Shown: positions 12,281 to 25,500 of the stretch, one piece after another
Layout: each line of letters begins with the position of its first letter
Numbering within the stretch: the stretch's first letter is position 1
Translations under genes and position numbers: made by a program
Assembly (NCBI GenBank): GCA_018881555.1
Contig: JACAXG010000055.1
Location: 868,001 to 932,000, forward strand
DNA: 64,000 nucleotides
Source of the DNA: Amblyornis subalaris
Taxonomy: Eukaryota > Chordata > Aves > Passeriformes > Ptilonorhynchidae
Direction: 5' to 3'
Notes under the pieces: model-generated
What the model was told of the DNA's origin: nothing
Databases searched by the model: none
Seen by the model: the letters and a program-made list of their open reading frames with translations, nothing else

Positions 12281-14298
12281 AGAGTTTAGTTACAATATTT
12301 GTGCTGATTGTCCCCAGGAATCGATACATGTTTATTTAAACTTTGGGGAGGCTTGCTAGTGTTGAAAAATGAGTTCCCTAATCCACATGATACCAAAAAG
12401 ATAAAGGATAGTGGCAGTTTTAAATGAATTTTGATGATAGCACTAAACTAATTGATTATTTGAGAACTAGCTGCAAACTAGAGGGGCAATAGCATGAATC
12501 TGATGAAGTACCTTGTCTCAGCAGAACAAGAATAGCAAATAATAGAAGAGGCCACAAATAACTTATTTCACAAGTACAACTCATAGTTCTTGACTAGCCC
12601 AAAGCAGCTCGCAGTTTGTGTAGAGGCTGTATCTCTCTATGACAGTAGGCTTTTCATGCCTGAAGGTCTTAAATATACTACTGACCTTTCTCCTTAAATA
12701 ACCAAAATATCTTAGAAATCTTAGAATTACAAATATGATGAACAAAACTTGCNGCATCGTTGAATGTAAGTGTTCCTATGATTTCTAAACCATTTTTTAT
12801 TTTCTACATGAACTTTCTGAATCACCTTTTGATGTTAAAATATTTTTAAATATATCCTCTAGATAAATTTAGCCTCCATCTGCAGTCAAATAGGTCAAAA
12901 AATTGATCTTTTTTCTTGAGGTAAGCTGAGATACTTTAAATATCTGTGTTTTCTCTAAGTCTGGAGAAGATAAAGTGTCAGAGACAGTGGGTAATCTTTA
13001 CTTGGTGATTTTTATCTGAAGAACAACTGAACAGTGAACATGGAACACCAACAGCTGTCCTTAGAAATTCGGAACAATATCAAGAAAAAAAAAAGACTTA
13101 CGTAAAAGAATGAATATTCTGAATTGAATGACCAATTAAGCTACTAAATCCATGCTTGCATCATTGAATAAAAAGGTCCAGTATCAATTTTGGCAGGATG
13201 TGCTTCTTTTGTTTTTTTCTCTTCTTGTGCTTTCACCTGCAACCACAAACAAAGCAAATCATTGGCAGGGATGATGGACATCCTTGTGAATAGATTATCT
13301 GGTCCATACTGAGAAATTGATGTGAATTTATAAGCAGTTGGCCAAATTCACCAAATAACCAGCTTCTCACATTTATGTCTCTGAAGTGCAGCTGCAGCTC
13401 AGTAGTCTCCTCACACCAGCTGGAGCCCAGGTCCTTGCTGATGTCTTTGGACACCGTGCTCTGTGCCACCACTCCCCTCCTTTAAAAAGGTCACTACTTA
13501 CATTAATGAGACTATACAACTTTAGATCTTATTTCAAGGTTTAAGATTTTTGTCATGCCCCCACCTCTAGAGAAGAAGGCACCCCTCATATTTTCTGTGT
13601 CTTATGAAAAAAGAAAGAATGTCAGACCTTCTATGCATAGTAAGCCAAGGTCAATGGATGAGTGTCTCCAGTGGCACCATGCTCTAGATTCAAAAGTAGC
13701 CTGGCTAGAATAAACCCTTTGAGAAGAAAAAAAAATAGAGAATGAAGGTTACAGAGGTGCTGTTTAACATCTGAAGAGTGAATAAAGCTTTGGTTTCACC
13801 AGTAGGGGTGAGATTAATTTATAATTTACTGGTTGAAAAACTGTTATGAGGAAATTCCTTTTCTGCAAGTCCTTTTCTTTCTATTTTCCTGTTTCCTGAG
13901 GATATTACTGTCCTGGTTTTGACCCATGACAGTTTGTCAAAACTTTATACTTCTCCTTTGTCTCCAGGTTTTGATTCTACCCAATGGATTTTTCTTTTTC
14001 CACTGTATTACTGTTATTAACACATCAACCTCTTGACTAGCTATCAATCTAATATGGATTATTCAAATAATTCTGTCAAATTTATTTCAATGAGTCTGAA
14101 TAGAGAAACTTTCTTACTGTGGAGATGGCAGAAATATATTTTTGTTAGAAAAAATAATTATAATAATGCAGAAGTTCCAGACTGTATTTCAAATGAAAGC
14201 AGGTATCTGGATTGAAATGCAGAACAGTGCTGTAATTTTAGCTTTTAAATTCTTGTCTTTGAATCTTAAAAGCTTGGCATGGATGTATATTAAAGGGC

Positions 14299-14321
14299 CT
14301 GGAAAGCACTATGCTTTCCAG
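14299..14321. repeat. perfect 10-bp inverted repeat with a 3-nt loop
   Basis: CTGGAAAGCA (14299-14308), loop CTA, then TGCTTTCCAG (14312-14321). The arms are exactly complementary. No T-run follows that would make it terminator-like, and the arms are too short for a microRNA precursor. Confidence 0.85.
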
Positions 14322-14752
14322 TTAAAAGATTAGATTTTTTAGTACTAAATTTCATTATAAATTACATTTCCTATTATTTTATCAATGTATCTTTGTTGAA
14401 AATAATCACTAACACCTGTGATATGTTGCTGAGATATTTTCACATTGCTCACAAAAACAGTGGATCATTTTATATGTAGGAAAGCATGAAATTCACTCTA
14501 GGCTGCTGAAGGTGCAGTCTCCACCTGTGTTCTAGCAGCCTTTAGCTAGTGACAAAATGCACACCACCACTCATTTGAACTCACTTGTATGTTCTGATTC
14601 CCATTTTTGGTTTTGACTGGTTGTTGAGCTTTCTATTTCAACTCGGTACTGCCATGATTTCTTCAGCTCATTTCGGTACTGACGAGTAGATGCTTGACCA
14701 GTTATTTCATTTGGCATTTGTTCATACGGAGAAACACAGAAATGTCTTTCTC

Positions 14753-14818
14753 TTTTTTTTTTTTTTTTTTTTTAAGCTTAAAATCAAACCCACCCTACCC
14801 CTTCTTGCAAAAATTGAT

Positions 14819-14849
<31 letters not shown>
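14753..14849. repeat. two oligo-T tracts (21 T and 28 T)
   Basis: T runs at 14753-14773 and 14822-14849 separated by 48 bases. On the minus strand these are long A tracts, the kind left by poly-A-tailed retroposition or by microsatellite growth. The bases that would be the inserted body (14850-15050, read on the minus strand) match nothing I recognise. Confidence 0.85.
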
Positions 14850-16729
14850 GTCTGTGGAAGAATCTGTGGAGCCCTTCCTGGAAAGCTTGATCACAGGTGT
14901 GTCAGGAATCTTGCAGTAAAGCTCTGTGTTGCTGTGATTCGTTTGTTTCACAGGACACTCATTTCATTGGCAAATGTACATTGCACTGTGCTCCTTCTTG
15001 AAGAGCTCTTAGAACCAGAGAACAGGCTGTCATTTAATTACCTTTAATTTGTTGGGGAATGTACACTATGGTGGCACTCAAAATGGTGATTTGGCAAGAT
15101 TTCCTTTCTTATGTAAACGTAGAAGATACTTTTATAAGCAATATCCTTGTAGTAGCAGCATCTATAAAAAATTATCTTGTTCCCTTAGAGATGTCCTACT
15201 TTGACTTTCACTAAAATGCTGAGAGATTCTGAGCCTCTGCATGTTGTTGGCTCCATAGTACCAAACCCTGGCTGACTCCCTGATCAGGAAGCTGATGTTT
15301 TGGTGTCTGACGCCAAGCCTTCAATAGCTGGTCAGGGCAAGGAAGCTTATGACTTGAGTCTGTAGGTTTTACACAGATTGCAGAAGGTGGCTTTCACCAA
15401 AGCTGATGCTTAGGGCATGGAACTTTGTAACTTCAGTCCATATAATAAGCAAGGCACATTCCCAAATATACTTCAAGGACTATGTCATCTAGATAAGCTA
15501 TTACAGCTACCTTCTCAAGAATAGGATAAAAATCAGGCTGGTTTCATATTTCTCTCTTTCTCTTTTCTAAGTCCTGTGAGGAGATGGTGAAAGGTACAGC
15601 TGAGTAGTGAGTCATTCTGCTATTCAGGGTTTCATTCAAGGAATATGTGAAATGTAGTTTCCCATCAATTACGAAAGACAAAGATTATTCCCCCTTGTGC
15701 ATCATGCAGAATGAGGCTAGCTGTAATACATATTATCTAATCTCTAGTTTCTCTTTGTATGCTTCAAAAATAATGATTATTTCCTATAATGCTTCAACAC
15801 TTGCCATGAGATCATCAGTCACTTTTATCTACAATGCACATGTATCTGTACTTGTATTAAGAGTTGGGCACCAACTCACTACTATTTAAATACACAGTTA
15901 AAATTGTACTGACTCAGAAACATGGCAATTGGAGACAGAAACAATTTAGTAATCTGATTTTAAAGCTGTCGGAGAATAGTTGTTGTTCTGCTTTTATACT
16001 TTTATAATGCAATGTCCTGGAAGAGGGTGATGAATTTTGGAGAAAATCCTTCCTTTCATCATCTGCACAAAAAGAGAGCATCTAATTACTCCTTTCCTGT
16101 CATTATCCTCAATTTGCATCTCCCAGCTCTGGTACGTCTGGTGGGTTTTTGCAGAGAGTTTTACTTTTCAGAATCTTCTGAGTAGGATATAAGATTATGT
16201 CTGGCCTGGATCAGAACAGTCTAAACTAGAGAAAGCAAGTGGAAAAAAACCCAGGATATCTGAGGGATTCGGGGTTACTGTGCGTCCACTACTTTACAAT
16301 TTTAAAACAGTATTAGAAGTCCATCTGGCACTGTGTTTCTAAGAGCATTTTTGCCTACTCATTTGAGGAAAGTAACCAAGCTCTAAGTTTTGAAAAAATT
16401 TATTTCTGTTAAGTAATTCCTACTTTATTGATATTCTTTTAAAATTCTGAAAAAGCAAAGAAAAGAGAAGGCTTCTGCAAGATGCAATTATATTGTCTCT
16501 CTCTGTCCCTCTTGTATTAAATGTGGAAGATTTGAGCAACAATAATAAACATGAAAAAATGTTAGTTCCTGTATAATCCTCCATTAACATCATAAAAGAG
16601 AATTCTGAATAAAGATTAAAGGTTTGTTTTTTAAAAAAGAAAAAGGTTGCAGATTTAAGTTCTCTTTTCTAAAAAATAAGGAAACTTGAGAGAAGATGAA
16701 CATAAAGGAAAATGGAAAAGACGAAGTAG

Positions 16730-16882
16730 AAGGGTTTGTTCAACAAGGGAAAGTGCCAGAATCTGCACCTAGGATGGGGCAACCCTGGGTGTACAGACAG
16801 ACTGGGGAATGAGATGCTGGAGAGCAGTGCCACAGAAAGGGACCTGGGGGTCCTGGTCGATGGTAAGTTGCATATGAGTCAG
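16730..16882 (+). mobile_element. CR1 fragment, internal ORF2 part, sense orientation
   Basis: The + strand frame from 16736 reads [20 protein letters not shown], then [20 protein letters not shown] and DGKLHMSQ. These are motifs of the C-terminal part of the CR1 ORF2 reverse-transcriptase polyprotein, after the catalytic domain. The match stops just after MSQ and the normal CR1 3' tail is absent, so the copy is truncated at both ends. It is a remnant that cannot move by itself. Confidence 0.85.
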
Positions 16883-19800
16883 CTCATTAGTCCCTGCACC
16901 CTTCTAATGGTTGTTTTCACCGAGTTTGGAAACATGGAAGGTTGCTGAGGGCATTATGGCCAGAGGCCAGATCACGGTCTCATCGAAAGGCAGAAGCTTT
17001 CCTGACTCAGCCGAGAGCTTCCTGAGGATCACAGCGTTGTTGCCATTGTTAAGGACACGTTATGTCATAAACTGCAATTTAAAGTGCAATAATTGGGTTT
17101 TTTCTCTGCTTTGGAAATGTCTGTGCTCATAAACAGTTACCAAAGACTAGGCAGAAGTTTTAAGAATTTTAAAAGGATAATGATGGATTTGGAGACAGTA
17201 GGCTCTGAGCAGAAAATGCACCTCCTATCCTCCCGTGGAGTGACACCTCAAATGTCTCAGGGTACATGACAGAGTATTACACCATGAGGCACTCTCTGAA
17301 GCCATTTGGGTGGTGGCAGGAATGCCAAAGGTAACTTTGGAATGTAAATTTTTAAAGGATTGTGTGATAAATTGAAAACTTTCTACGGTTCCCTAATTTT
17401 TGCTAATATTCAATGTGAAACCAGATAATTGTTTTAGACTGAAGATCATCTTAAATCCAGTTAAAAATATACAGGCAGTTAAAAAGAAAAGGCTTTGTGT
17501 TTCATTTCTTGAAGTCTTTTCTGGTGTAATTACTATTTATTTACCCATTTCTGTTCTGACCAATCTTAGGGGAAGGAAGAAAACTACCACCTTATCTTGG
17601 CTTAAGAAGTGAAAAAAAAAACCGTAAGTCACTTGAGGGATGATTTTAACCTCCTAGGTAAGAACATAAGGAAAGTTACATAGAAAATGCACAGAGGAAC
17701 AGTCGTAACTTGGAGCACAATTTTTACTGTTCAGGTGAAATATCATCATGAACTTTCATTGAGTTGAAGTGAGAATTAATTTCATTCTCTATGTCCCTTG
17801 TAGAATTTTGTTAAATTACTGCAGGCCTTAACTTTCTGTATGTGGGAAAATAATGCACCTCTTCCCCAGACAATACACTGATGTTTATAGCAGCTTAATT
17901 TTCTTTCATTATGTGATTCCATGTAGGACCTATAAAGATGTAATCTGCACAACACTAACAGTCCTTCAAAGCTAAAGCCTGAATGGATCAATGTCTCCAA
18001 GTCCATTAAACCAAGCACAAAGCACGTCACGTTGCTGGACAGAAGGATTAATAAAGGTGTAAGAGTACACAGAAATAAGAAAACAATGAGTAATTGTGGA
18101 AACTAGACTCAACCTGATCATTCTAGAAGTCATATACAGGAGGCCCTGCAGTGCTCTGGCACTGTGTTCTTCCGGTCCACTTTAATTCTGGTGCAGATCA
18201 TGGCACAAGATTGAAAATATCTTTTCTTCCTGTTATGTTCTCCAGCAGAGGTATTTTAAATGGGTTCATGGAAACTGCTTCTGATTTAGTGCCATATCTG
18301 TGCAGAAAGAGGTGAGAAGGGGGATTTTAGCAAGAGAGAGGAACATTTAAAATGCATTGGTCTGTACTTTGGTTCAAACCATGTATGTACCTCGCTGTGC
18401 AGAGCTGCTCTGTTCCCCGTAGTTGTGTGCTGTCCCTGTTCAGACAGTAGTGTGCAGTACTGCAGCACATGACAGACAGAGAAATCTGGCTCCATACAGT
18501 ACTCCATATGGTGCTGTAGTCGCCCTTCATATCCCAGTTCTGCTTTCGCACCCCAAAGAGGCATCACGGGAAGTGTGGGAACACAATTTCCTTGGCCAGT
18601 ATGGGGTGTCCTCATCAACAGCATACAGTCCTAAGCGTTTCAAGGTGATGGCTGGGTCTGTGCTAGAAAAACCACATAGAGATGAATACGAAATAGTGTC
18701 CCTCTAGGCTGGTGGGAAGGAATTTCTTTACCTTCATCTCCACTTATAAAAACATATGATATAGTTAAATGTTCCACTAGTTTTTCTCCACCACTCCATC
18801 CATGTCTTACAGAAGTGTACTTCCAAGCTTATTTACCAATGACATGTAAATGACCAAGTTTAAGATAAGAAAACTGATTCTGAATGACATAGCCCGGTTT
18901 CATCTCTGGAAGCAGAAGAATACCACAACATCTTGGCAAATATTATTCTGCACTATTATGTGAAAGCAATATTTAAAATATGTCCCTTAGCACACATATA
19001 GGTTTTTTGAAGTGGTTTCAGGGTTTTGGGTGGGGGCTTTTTTGGTTGGTTTGTTTATTTGTTTGGGGTTTTGTTGTGGTTGAATGTTTTGGTATGGTTT
19101 GGGCTCTTTTTTTTGCTTTTGTTCTTGGGGTTTTTCTATGTTCTGTGTAGCATTTTTTTAAATATTAGGAGTCAGAGTTTTTGTTATGTTCTCTTTGTCC
19201 TTGTTAGATTCAGGATTCTGGCCAGCTGCTTTGTTAAATCTGGGCCATTTACTACTCCTCCTTCTGTGTCACTAAAAACCTTGAGCAGAAGAAAACAGTC
19301 ACAGCCCTACAGCGTGGAAGACACTAGCAGTAAAAGAGTTCACCCTCACCTTCCTCTCACCCTCCAGCTCCACAAATGAGTTCTGTGGTGGCACAGGGAA
19401 GAGATGAGTATAGATCAGCTCTAGTATAGTCTGCTCTAACTTCATGGATTCACTCATCAAGGCCAGAAATACATGAGCATGACTTGCCTGTTCTCGACAG
19501 GCAGCAAGAGCACCAATATCACTCTGCTAAGAATCTGAGCTTGTTTAGTGTCCACAGAGGCAAGGATTTGGTTATCTAAATGTCACTGTACCCAGAAATG
19601 CTACAATAATACTGTTGATTGGGTAGAATTCCGCTATCGTGTATTGTTCATACGTAACACTTGAATGATGGGTCAGGATCCTGCAAGATATTTCAGATGA
19701 GTAATGCCAGGAGAGAAAAACAATTGTTATTAGAGCTGTTTTGTGATTTGAGGAAGCAGTCTATTTTACGTGAATGCAAAGAAAGGGGGTTGGCAATCAG

Positions 19801-21946
19801 ATAAACCGCTTCTTCACTTCTTAATTTTCTTTTCAGTTTCATCTGTTTTATTTTTTTCTCCTAAATTGTATTATTCAAATGAAAATTCAGTGCATGACAA
19901 CTAAAGCATGCATAACAATTCTATTTCTTTTTAAGAAGGCTGAATTTTCTATTTATCCCCTGGTGTTTCAACCTATGAAAGTGTTATATTTGTTATAATT
20001 TATGTTGTCCCCTATTGATAATGCCCACAGTTATTGTATTCATACGTGTCAAGAGAATGCAATGGCTGCATGGATTGCAGATGTGAAGGGATCCATACAT
20101 CCTTGGTGAGCCACACACAGGGCCCTGTAAGGTCAAGGTCTAAAGTGTAGTGCTCACAAGGACTTGGGTGGAACAGGGGACTTGGACCATGTCAAAAGCT
20201 TACTGATTTGACAGCTGAATTAGGTCTGCAGGTAGAACTCTTCTCATCCCCTTTTGGGTTTTTTTCGGTACAACGAATTTGAAGTTAGTCTCTTAAGAGT
20301 TTCCATTATTCTGAATACACACCAGCAACCAATTCTCTGCTTATGTCAATCACTATAACTTCATTACTGTTGGGGATTTTCAGAAATTAGCGTGGTTTCA
20401 GGCTTTAACCTTGTTGTGATAGCCAGGAAACATCAAGTTCCTTTTCCGAATTATTACGGAATGCTAACAGTTCTCTGGATGTTAATGATATAGATTGGCA
20501 CAAATAGCTTTGTTCATTGTCGAGCTAAATATGTTCCTGAAATATCAAAATAATTAAATTGGTAGTTTTATAGCATTTTTCTGTAGAGACTTGTAAATTG
20601 CTTTGTTCTCCTGAATTACAAAAGAAATTAGCTAAAATTTTAATCATGGAACTGTAAAGAGTTGCAAATGTGAAAAGCAGGAGTTTTATTGTTTTCTTTA
20701 AATAATGTGCTGGTTTTGCCATTTCCATAGTTTAAAAAACCCAAAAAAACCAAAACTCAATCCTCNTGCTCAGATTTGAATTAAGAAAACTGTTTTTGTT
20801 CAGTTTTATGTTTTTGAAAGAACTCACTTTTGCAGGCTAATTTTGCAGCATAGTGAAGATTGATGTAATTGCTGCCTAGGAAGGGATACCTTTGCCAAGG
20901 TCGTTTCTGTCACTTCTCCTCATTTATTTCTTTAACCTTTACCTCTGAGAATAAATGTCATGTTATGGCTTCAGCACCATTATAAGCAATAGCATGCCTG
21001 AGTGCAGCTGTAATTGAGGATCTACCTATTTTTCCCTTTACAATATTGGTGCAGGCTTCACAGCTAAACCCAGGTGCCCTGATCACAGTAAGGGGCAACG
21101 TGTAAATCTGCAATTCTGTGTGGTCTCATTTTCATAAACATTATTTGGATTGGGCTATTTTAGCCCACATGTGCTTCTGTGAACAGAAGTAGAGCAGTAA
21201 GACCCTGGGCTAGCACTGTTCACAGAGGCAAGAGGTATTATTTTCTTGAAAGCAAGAACAGTAGATGTTGGAGTAAAGCAGTGGCTTTTTATGACAAGAG
21301 GAGCAAGATGATGTTTCATCTTATCATTCTTCTGAAGAAATCCGTGATAAACCAAGACATTTTGAGGATAATAGGTAAGTCAGAGGATTCAATTACTTCA
21401 ATGACAATTTTTGGACTAGGACTGACTTTTCTAGAGAAGAAATTCAGGCTGTTCCAGGGATTTTCACAACACCACAAGCAAGGTCAAAAGAAAGAGGTGA
21501 GAGTGAGCTGGGACCACAGCTTGGTAAAGAAGACCTAATTAAAAACAGAGGCAGAGAAAAAGAGAATGGAAAGAAATAAAAAGAGTTGTCAGTGATGGAT
21601 GATGAGATGACAGAGACAATATTCACCCATTGACATCTGATCTTCTGGAGTAAACAGCCTTTTGGTCAGAGGAAAGGTTGAATTATACCTTTTAGACTAA
21701 AAAGGACCTGAGAGGTAGAAAATATGTTGCAGCATGGCTCTTGCAGTTAGTAGGATGAGTGTGACAGGTTGAGGAGCACAGGAAAGGATGTGAGAGAAGC
21801 AACCCAGGAAGGTGGTGAATGGAGTTTGTGGAGGGGTTGGCTGTAGATGGCACCAATGAGCAAAAAGGGGGAGGAGGGAAGATGGCATTAAACAGTCAGA
21901 AGTAAGGCAGATATAGCAGAAAGACTTCAGAACAGAAATAGCGGAG
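16883..21946. other. MAGI2: intronic sequence, no gene
   Basis: About 5 kb of intron. The block at 18290-18700 is GC-richer and open on both strands (112 codons on the minus strand, 94 on the plus), with no recognisable domain. A G/T-rich low-complexity stretch lies at 19005-19140. The rest is unique-looking. Confidence 0.6.
19005..19140. repeat. G/T-rich low-complexity stretch
   Basis: A strand-asymmetric run of G and T (for example GGGTTTTGGGTGGGGG at 19021-19036). The G runs are unevenly spaced and the fourth run of at least three lies far off, so it is not a canonical four-run quadruplex. It creates a spurious hydrophobic reading frame rich in Phe, Leu, Val and Gly. Confidence 0.75.
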
Positions 21947-22571
21947 AATTACAGAATCATAGATTCGTTAAGGTTGGAGAAGACCTTTAGGATCATCAAG
22001 TCCAATCATCAACCCAGCACTGCCACCACGTTCATCACTAAACCATGTCTTCAAGTGCCATATGCACATGTTTTTTGAACACTTCCAGGAATGGTGACTC
22101 CATCACCTTCCTGTACAACCTGTTCCAATGCTTGTCCATGAAAAAGAATTTCTAGTATCTAATCTAAGCCTCTGTTGGCACAACTTGAGGCCATTTCCTC
22201 TCGTGCTATCACTTGTTACCTGGGAGGAGACCGACCCCCATCTGGCTACAATCTCCTTTCAGGCAGTCGTANAGAGGGATAAGGTCTCCCTTGAGCCTCC
22301 TTTTCTCCGGGCCGAACACCCCCAACTCCCACAGCTGCTCCTCATCGGACTGGTGCTCCAGACACCTCACCAGCTCCATTGCCCTTCTCTGGACATTCCA
22401 GCACCTCAATCTCCTTCTTGCAGTAAGGACCCAGAACTGAACACAGGATTCGAGATGTGGCCTCACCAGTGTCAAGCAGAGGGGACAATCACTGCCCTGG
22501 TCCTGCAGGTCATGCTATTTGTGTTACAAGCCAGGATGCCAGTGGCCTTCTCAGCCATGTGGGCACACTGT
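21947..22571 (-). mobile_element. CR1 retrotransposon 3' part (about 625 bp), antisense
   Basis: A 5'-truncated CR1 on the minus strand. Its 3' terminus lies near 21947 (reverse complement of ACAGAATCATAGATTCG, followed by AGGTTGGAGAAGACCT). Translated on the minus strand, 22475-22209 gives the C-terminal CR1 ORF2 region, with motifs LVRPHLESCVQFW, VQRRAMELVRCLEHQ, SDEEQLWELGVF and EKRRLKGDL. The intact CR1 motif order and the divergence from consensus suggest a degraded copy; the n at 22272 falls within it. The 5' break is close to 22571. The many short frames here on both strands are by-products of this element. Confidence 0.92.
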
Positions 22572-25500
22572 TGCATCCTCAGAAGGCAACAGACATCCCC
22601 AGCCTGGCCCAATTCAGGACAGGGATTGTAGGAAAATCAGAAATCTTACCAAGGGACAGNAGCTGCCCAGATAGCACCTGTTGTGCAGGTATGTTGATAA
22701 GACATAAGTTTCCTCTTGGAGGTACTGACTGGATGGCATGTAGTGGGTTCTCTGGGAGTCTGCAGCACTAGTGTAGGCATCAGCCAGGGCAGTGCAGCCC
22801 TCCTCAGGTTGTGTATGAGCTCTGGTGCCATACCAGCACCCTCCAGGTGCCTCCCGAGACTNCAGGCAGGGTGAGCTTGTGTATGCTGGTTTTCTGCATC
22901 AGGACTAAGTGTGTGAGAAGAGGCTGCAAAGTGATCATGGGTTCGGACACAGCAGCAGGGAAGATGGAAAAGAAGGGCATGAGGTTCTCTAAGAAGAATG
23001 AAAATAAAAGGGTATATTTTTCACAAGACTGATTGAAGTGGCAAACCTGTGGGGAAAGTAATGTTTGACAGGATTATTAAAGATTTCATTATAGTAGAAA
23101 TAAAAAAGGACATTAATTAAAACTGCTAAACTATGACTTTTCTAATTTTNAGTGCAGTGGTTTACAAGTGTAGTAATTTTCTTCTGTCATAAGTTACAGA
23201 GTAGAGATAGTCATAAAATATTTTTAATTTTTTTTTTCTTACAGGAAATAATAACATTTTAAGGGGGATTTTAAAAAAAATATATTTAGATTTTTATCTT
23301 TGTTTCTGCTTNTGGAACTGACAACACTAAACAGTACTCTGGGAAAAAAAGTTTTCAAGCTCATTTTAATGTAAAATAACTACAGCTCTCAATAAATATG
23401 AAGACTGAAACAATTTCTTAATAGAAAACACAGTATTGCTTTAAATATTAAAATAAAAATTTTAGTTGGCATTCTCAGGGACACTTTCTGCCCATAAATT
23501 TACACTTTTTTCAAATCTTTAATTAGTTTTATACAATCATTCTGATGTTGTTGGAGGAAGGAGAAATAATAAAATACGTGTTGGCAGCTGCAGCTAGAAA
23601 TCTTGAGTGATACAGAAAACAAAGATAAATAGAGTCTGAAAAAGTAAAAGCTTGCTTAGAGCATATCTAGCCCAGTGTTCATAAAACTGAGATTATGTTG
23701 TTTATTTACAGGAGTTGTGTAAAGCTTATGTGAGTCATGAAATAATTAATAACATGTGAGAGAACTAGTTCATGATCTTTGTGCCAAGCAGGCATTTATG
23801 TATCAGCTGGAAAAGTCAGTAGCATTCTTTAGGAAAATACAGTGGAGCTATGGTAAAGGAAAAGAACAATAATTAATGTTTTCCACTGTCAGTTGATGTG
23901 GATTATGCTCTTTTAATCTCAAACATTTCTCCAGGGTTTCTGTTAAACTCAGAAGAATTTGAGATGCATTGACAGTGCTGGGCTAGCTTAGAAATACTTT
24001 GCAATGATATCCTTTTTAAAATGAGAGATGTTTTTGTCTAAATGATAGTGTGAACTGAGCTTTCGAGGAGTTTTCTCCACACAGCAGTAATACACAGTGT
24101 TCCTTACCAAGAAATGTCCATGGACTGTGTTATAGTTGGAGGTGCTCAGTCACATCCTGGTTCCATAGAGCTCTTGTGAGGAACCAGGAATGACCCCAAA
24201 CTCTGCAGGAGAGAAAAAGCTGGGAAATAGGAGATGTCCCNTATGAGAAATGAGATGGTTTTGACCAAATTGTTGCGGTAAAGGAGACTGCTGCTACAGA
24301 GAAAAGCTCTATATTTAGTTTATAGTATCTTTAGAGGCTTAAAACTTTCTAGATTAGCTAAATATTTATAACAAAATCAGACAGGAATCTTATTCATTAG
24401 TTGGCNTTCACCTTTGGTTCTATTACATATGTGTCTATTTTTCTTGACTCAGTATATTAGCTGATGAGCAAAATAAGTATGTATATGTGAATAGTTTCTT
24501 GGTTTGTTTTTTTTTCTTCCAGTAAATATTTTTAATCTCACCTTCACAAGACCCAATAGAAAAATGCTCTTGAAAGGTATTTTTCTGTTCAATTTAATCA
24601 CAGACTGACTATGCCGTACCAAGGGTGTGCAAATTAATGATTTAAGCATGTTTAANTTAATTTAATTTAAACACAAATAAGTAATCATGAATCTGGTGGT
24701 TTCTGTTCTTGGCAAGATGCAAGCATCAGTTTACTTCAGGAAAGATAGTTAAAATAGGAGCAAATTGAAATATGCTAATTTCAAATGCCCAAAATGAAAC
24801 ACAAATTTGACCAAGCTTCACAGGATTTTATGCTGAATCTGGACATATGTGCTGTAGCAAATTAAGGTCATCCTTTAGTTAAAAGTGGAAGTTATTTAGG
24901 GTTAAAAAAATATTTGCTTCATTTTAGCANGTCTCTTGCTTCCTGTGTGACCTTAATAAAGTCACTAAACTTACGATGCAAAATCATTTTATTCATATAC
25001 AAACCAAGAGAAATAACAGCCTTTGTAAGTTTCTTGTGAAGGCAGATTAATGAAGATTCATTAAATATTTTCAAATCACCAAATGTGGTGTGAAATGGAA
25101 CATGCTAAAATACAGTGAAATATATTTAGTTAGTATTGTCAAAATCAAAGTCTAAAAAATTACTCAGATCTGAAAAAAAAGGTCTCCAGGTAGATTTCAG
25201 ATAATGACATATTACTGTACCCAGTTGTTTTAGGTTTTGTTTCCAGTCTCTCTCTCTATTAATTTCTTGCTATGTGTTTTAGTGTAAATCACAATACATA
25301 TGCACTGGAGTCCTTGAGCATGGTGTTTTTGTTAAACCATAAATTCATAAGAATTCATAATATTGTGGGAGGAATGGGATTTTTATTCTTTTTGATAGAA
25401 AAACATGATTTTTGTTTTCATGGTTATGGCTAATAAACATAATTTCATATCTTTCAAGAGGGAGAACATTTATTGAGAAAAATGCTAAAACATTCCTTAT

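Larger units (their letters stand above)
7961..16729. other. MAGI2: intronic sequence, no gene
   Basis: About 8.8 kb of AT-rich intron. It contains the hairpin at 12233-12280, two long oligo-T tracts at 14753-14849 and the perfect hairpin at 14299-14321, listed separately. The minus-strand frame at 13233-13472 lies in a slightly GC-richer stretch but shows no domain I recognise. No repeat family was identified in the rest. Confidence 0.65.

Noticed and set aside
14694..15047. 117-codon plus-strand frame with Phe runs
   Set aside because: Its length comes from the two oligo-T tracts read as poly-Phe; no credible protein.
19021..19068. G-quadruplex
   Set aside because: Only three closely spaced G runs of at least three; the fourth is nearly 30 bases away.
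19026..19379. 117-codon frame that looks like a membrane protein
   Set aside because: The hydrophobic half is translated G/T-rich low-complexity DNA. No homologous domain, and the following part has no recognisable signature.
22128..22771. Plus-strand frames of 75-167 codons
   Set aside because: They are antisense readings of the minus-strand CR1 copy, whose own ORF2 motifs are clear on the other strand.
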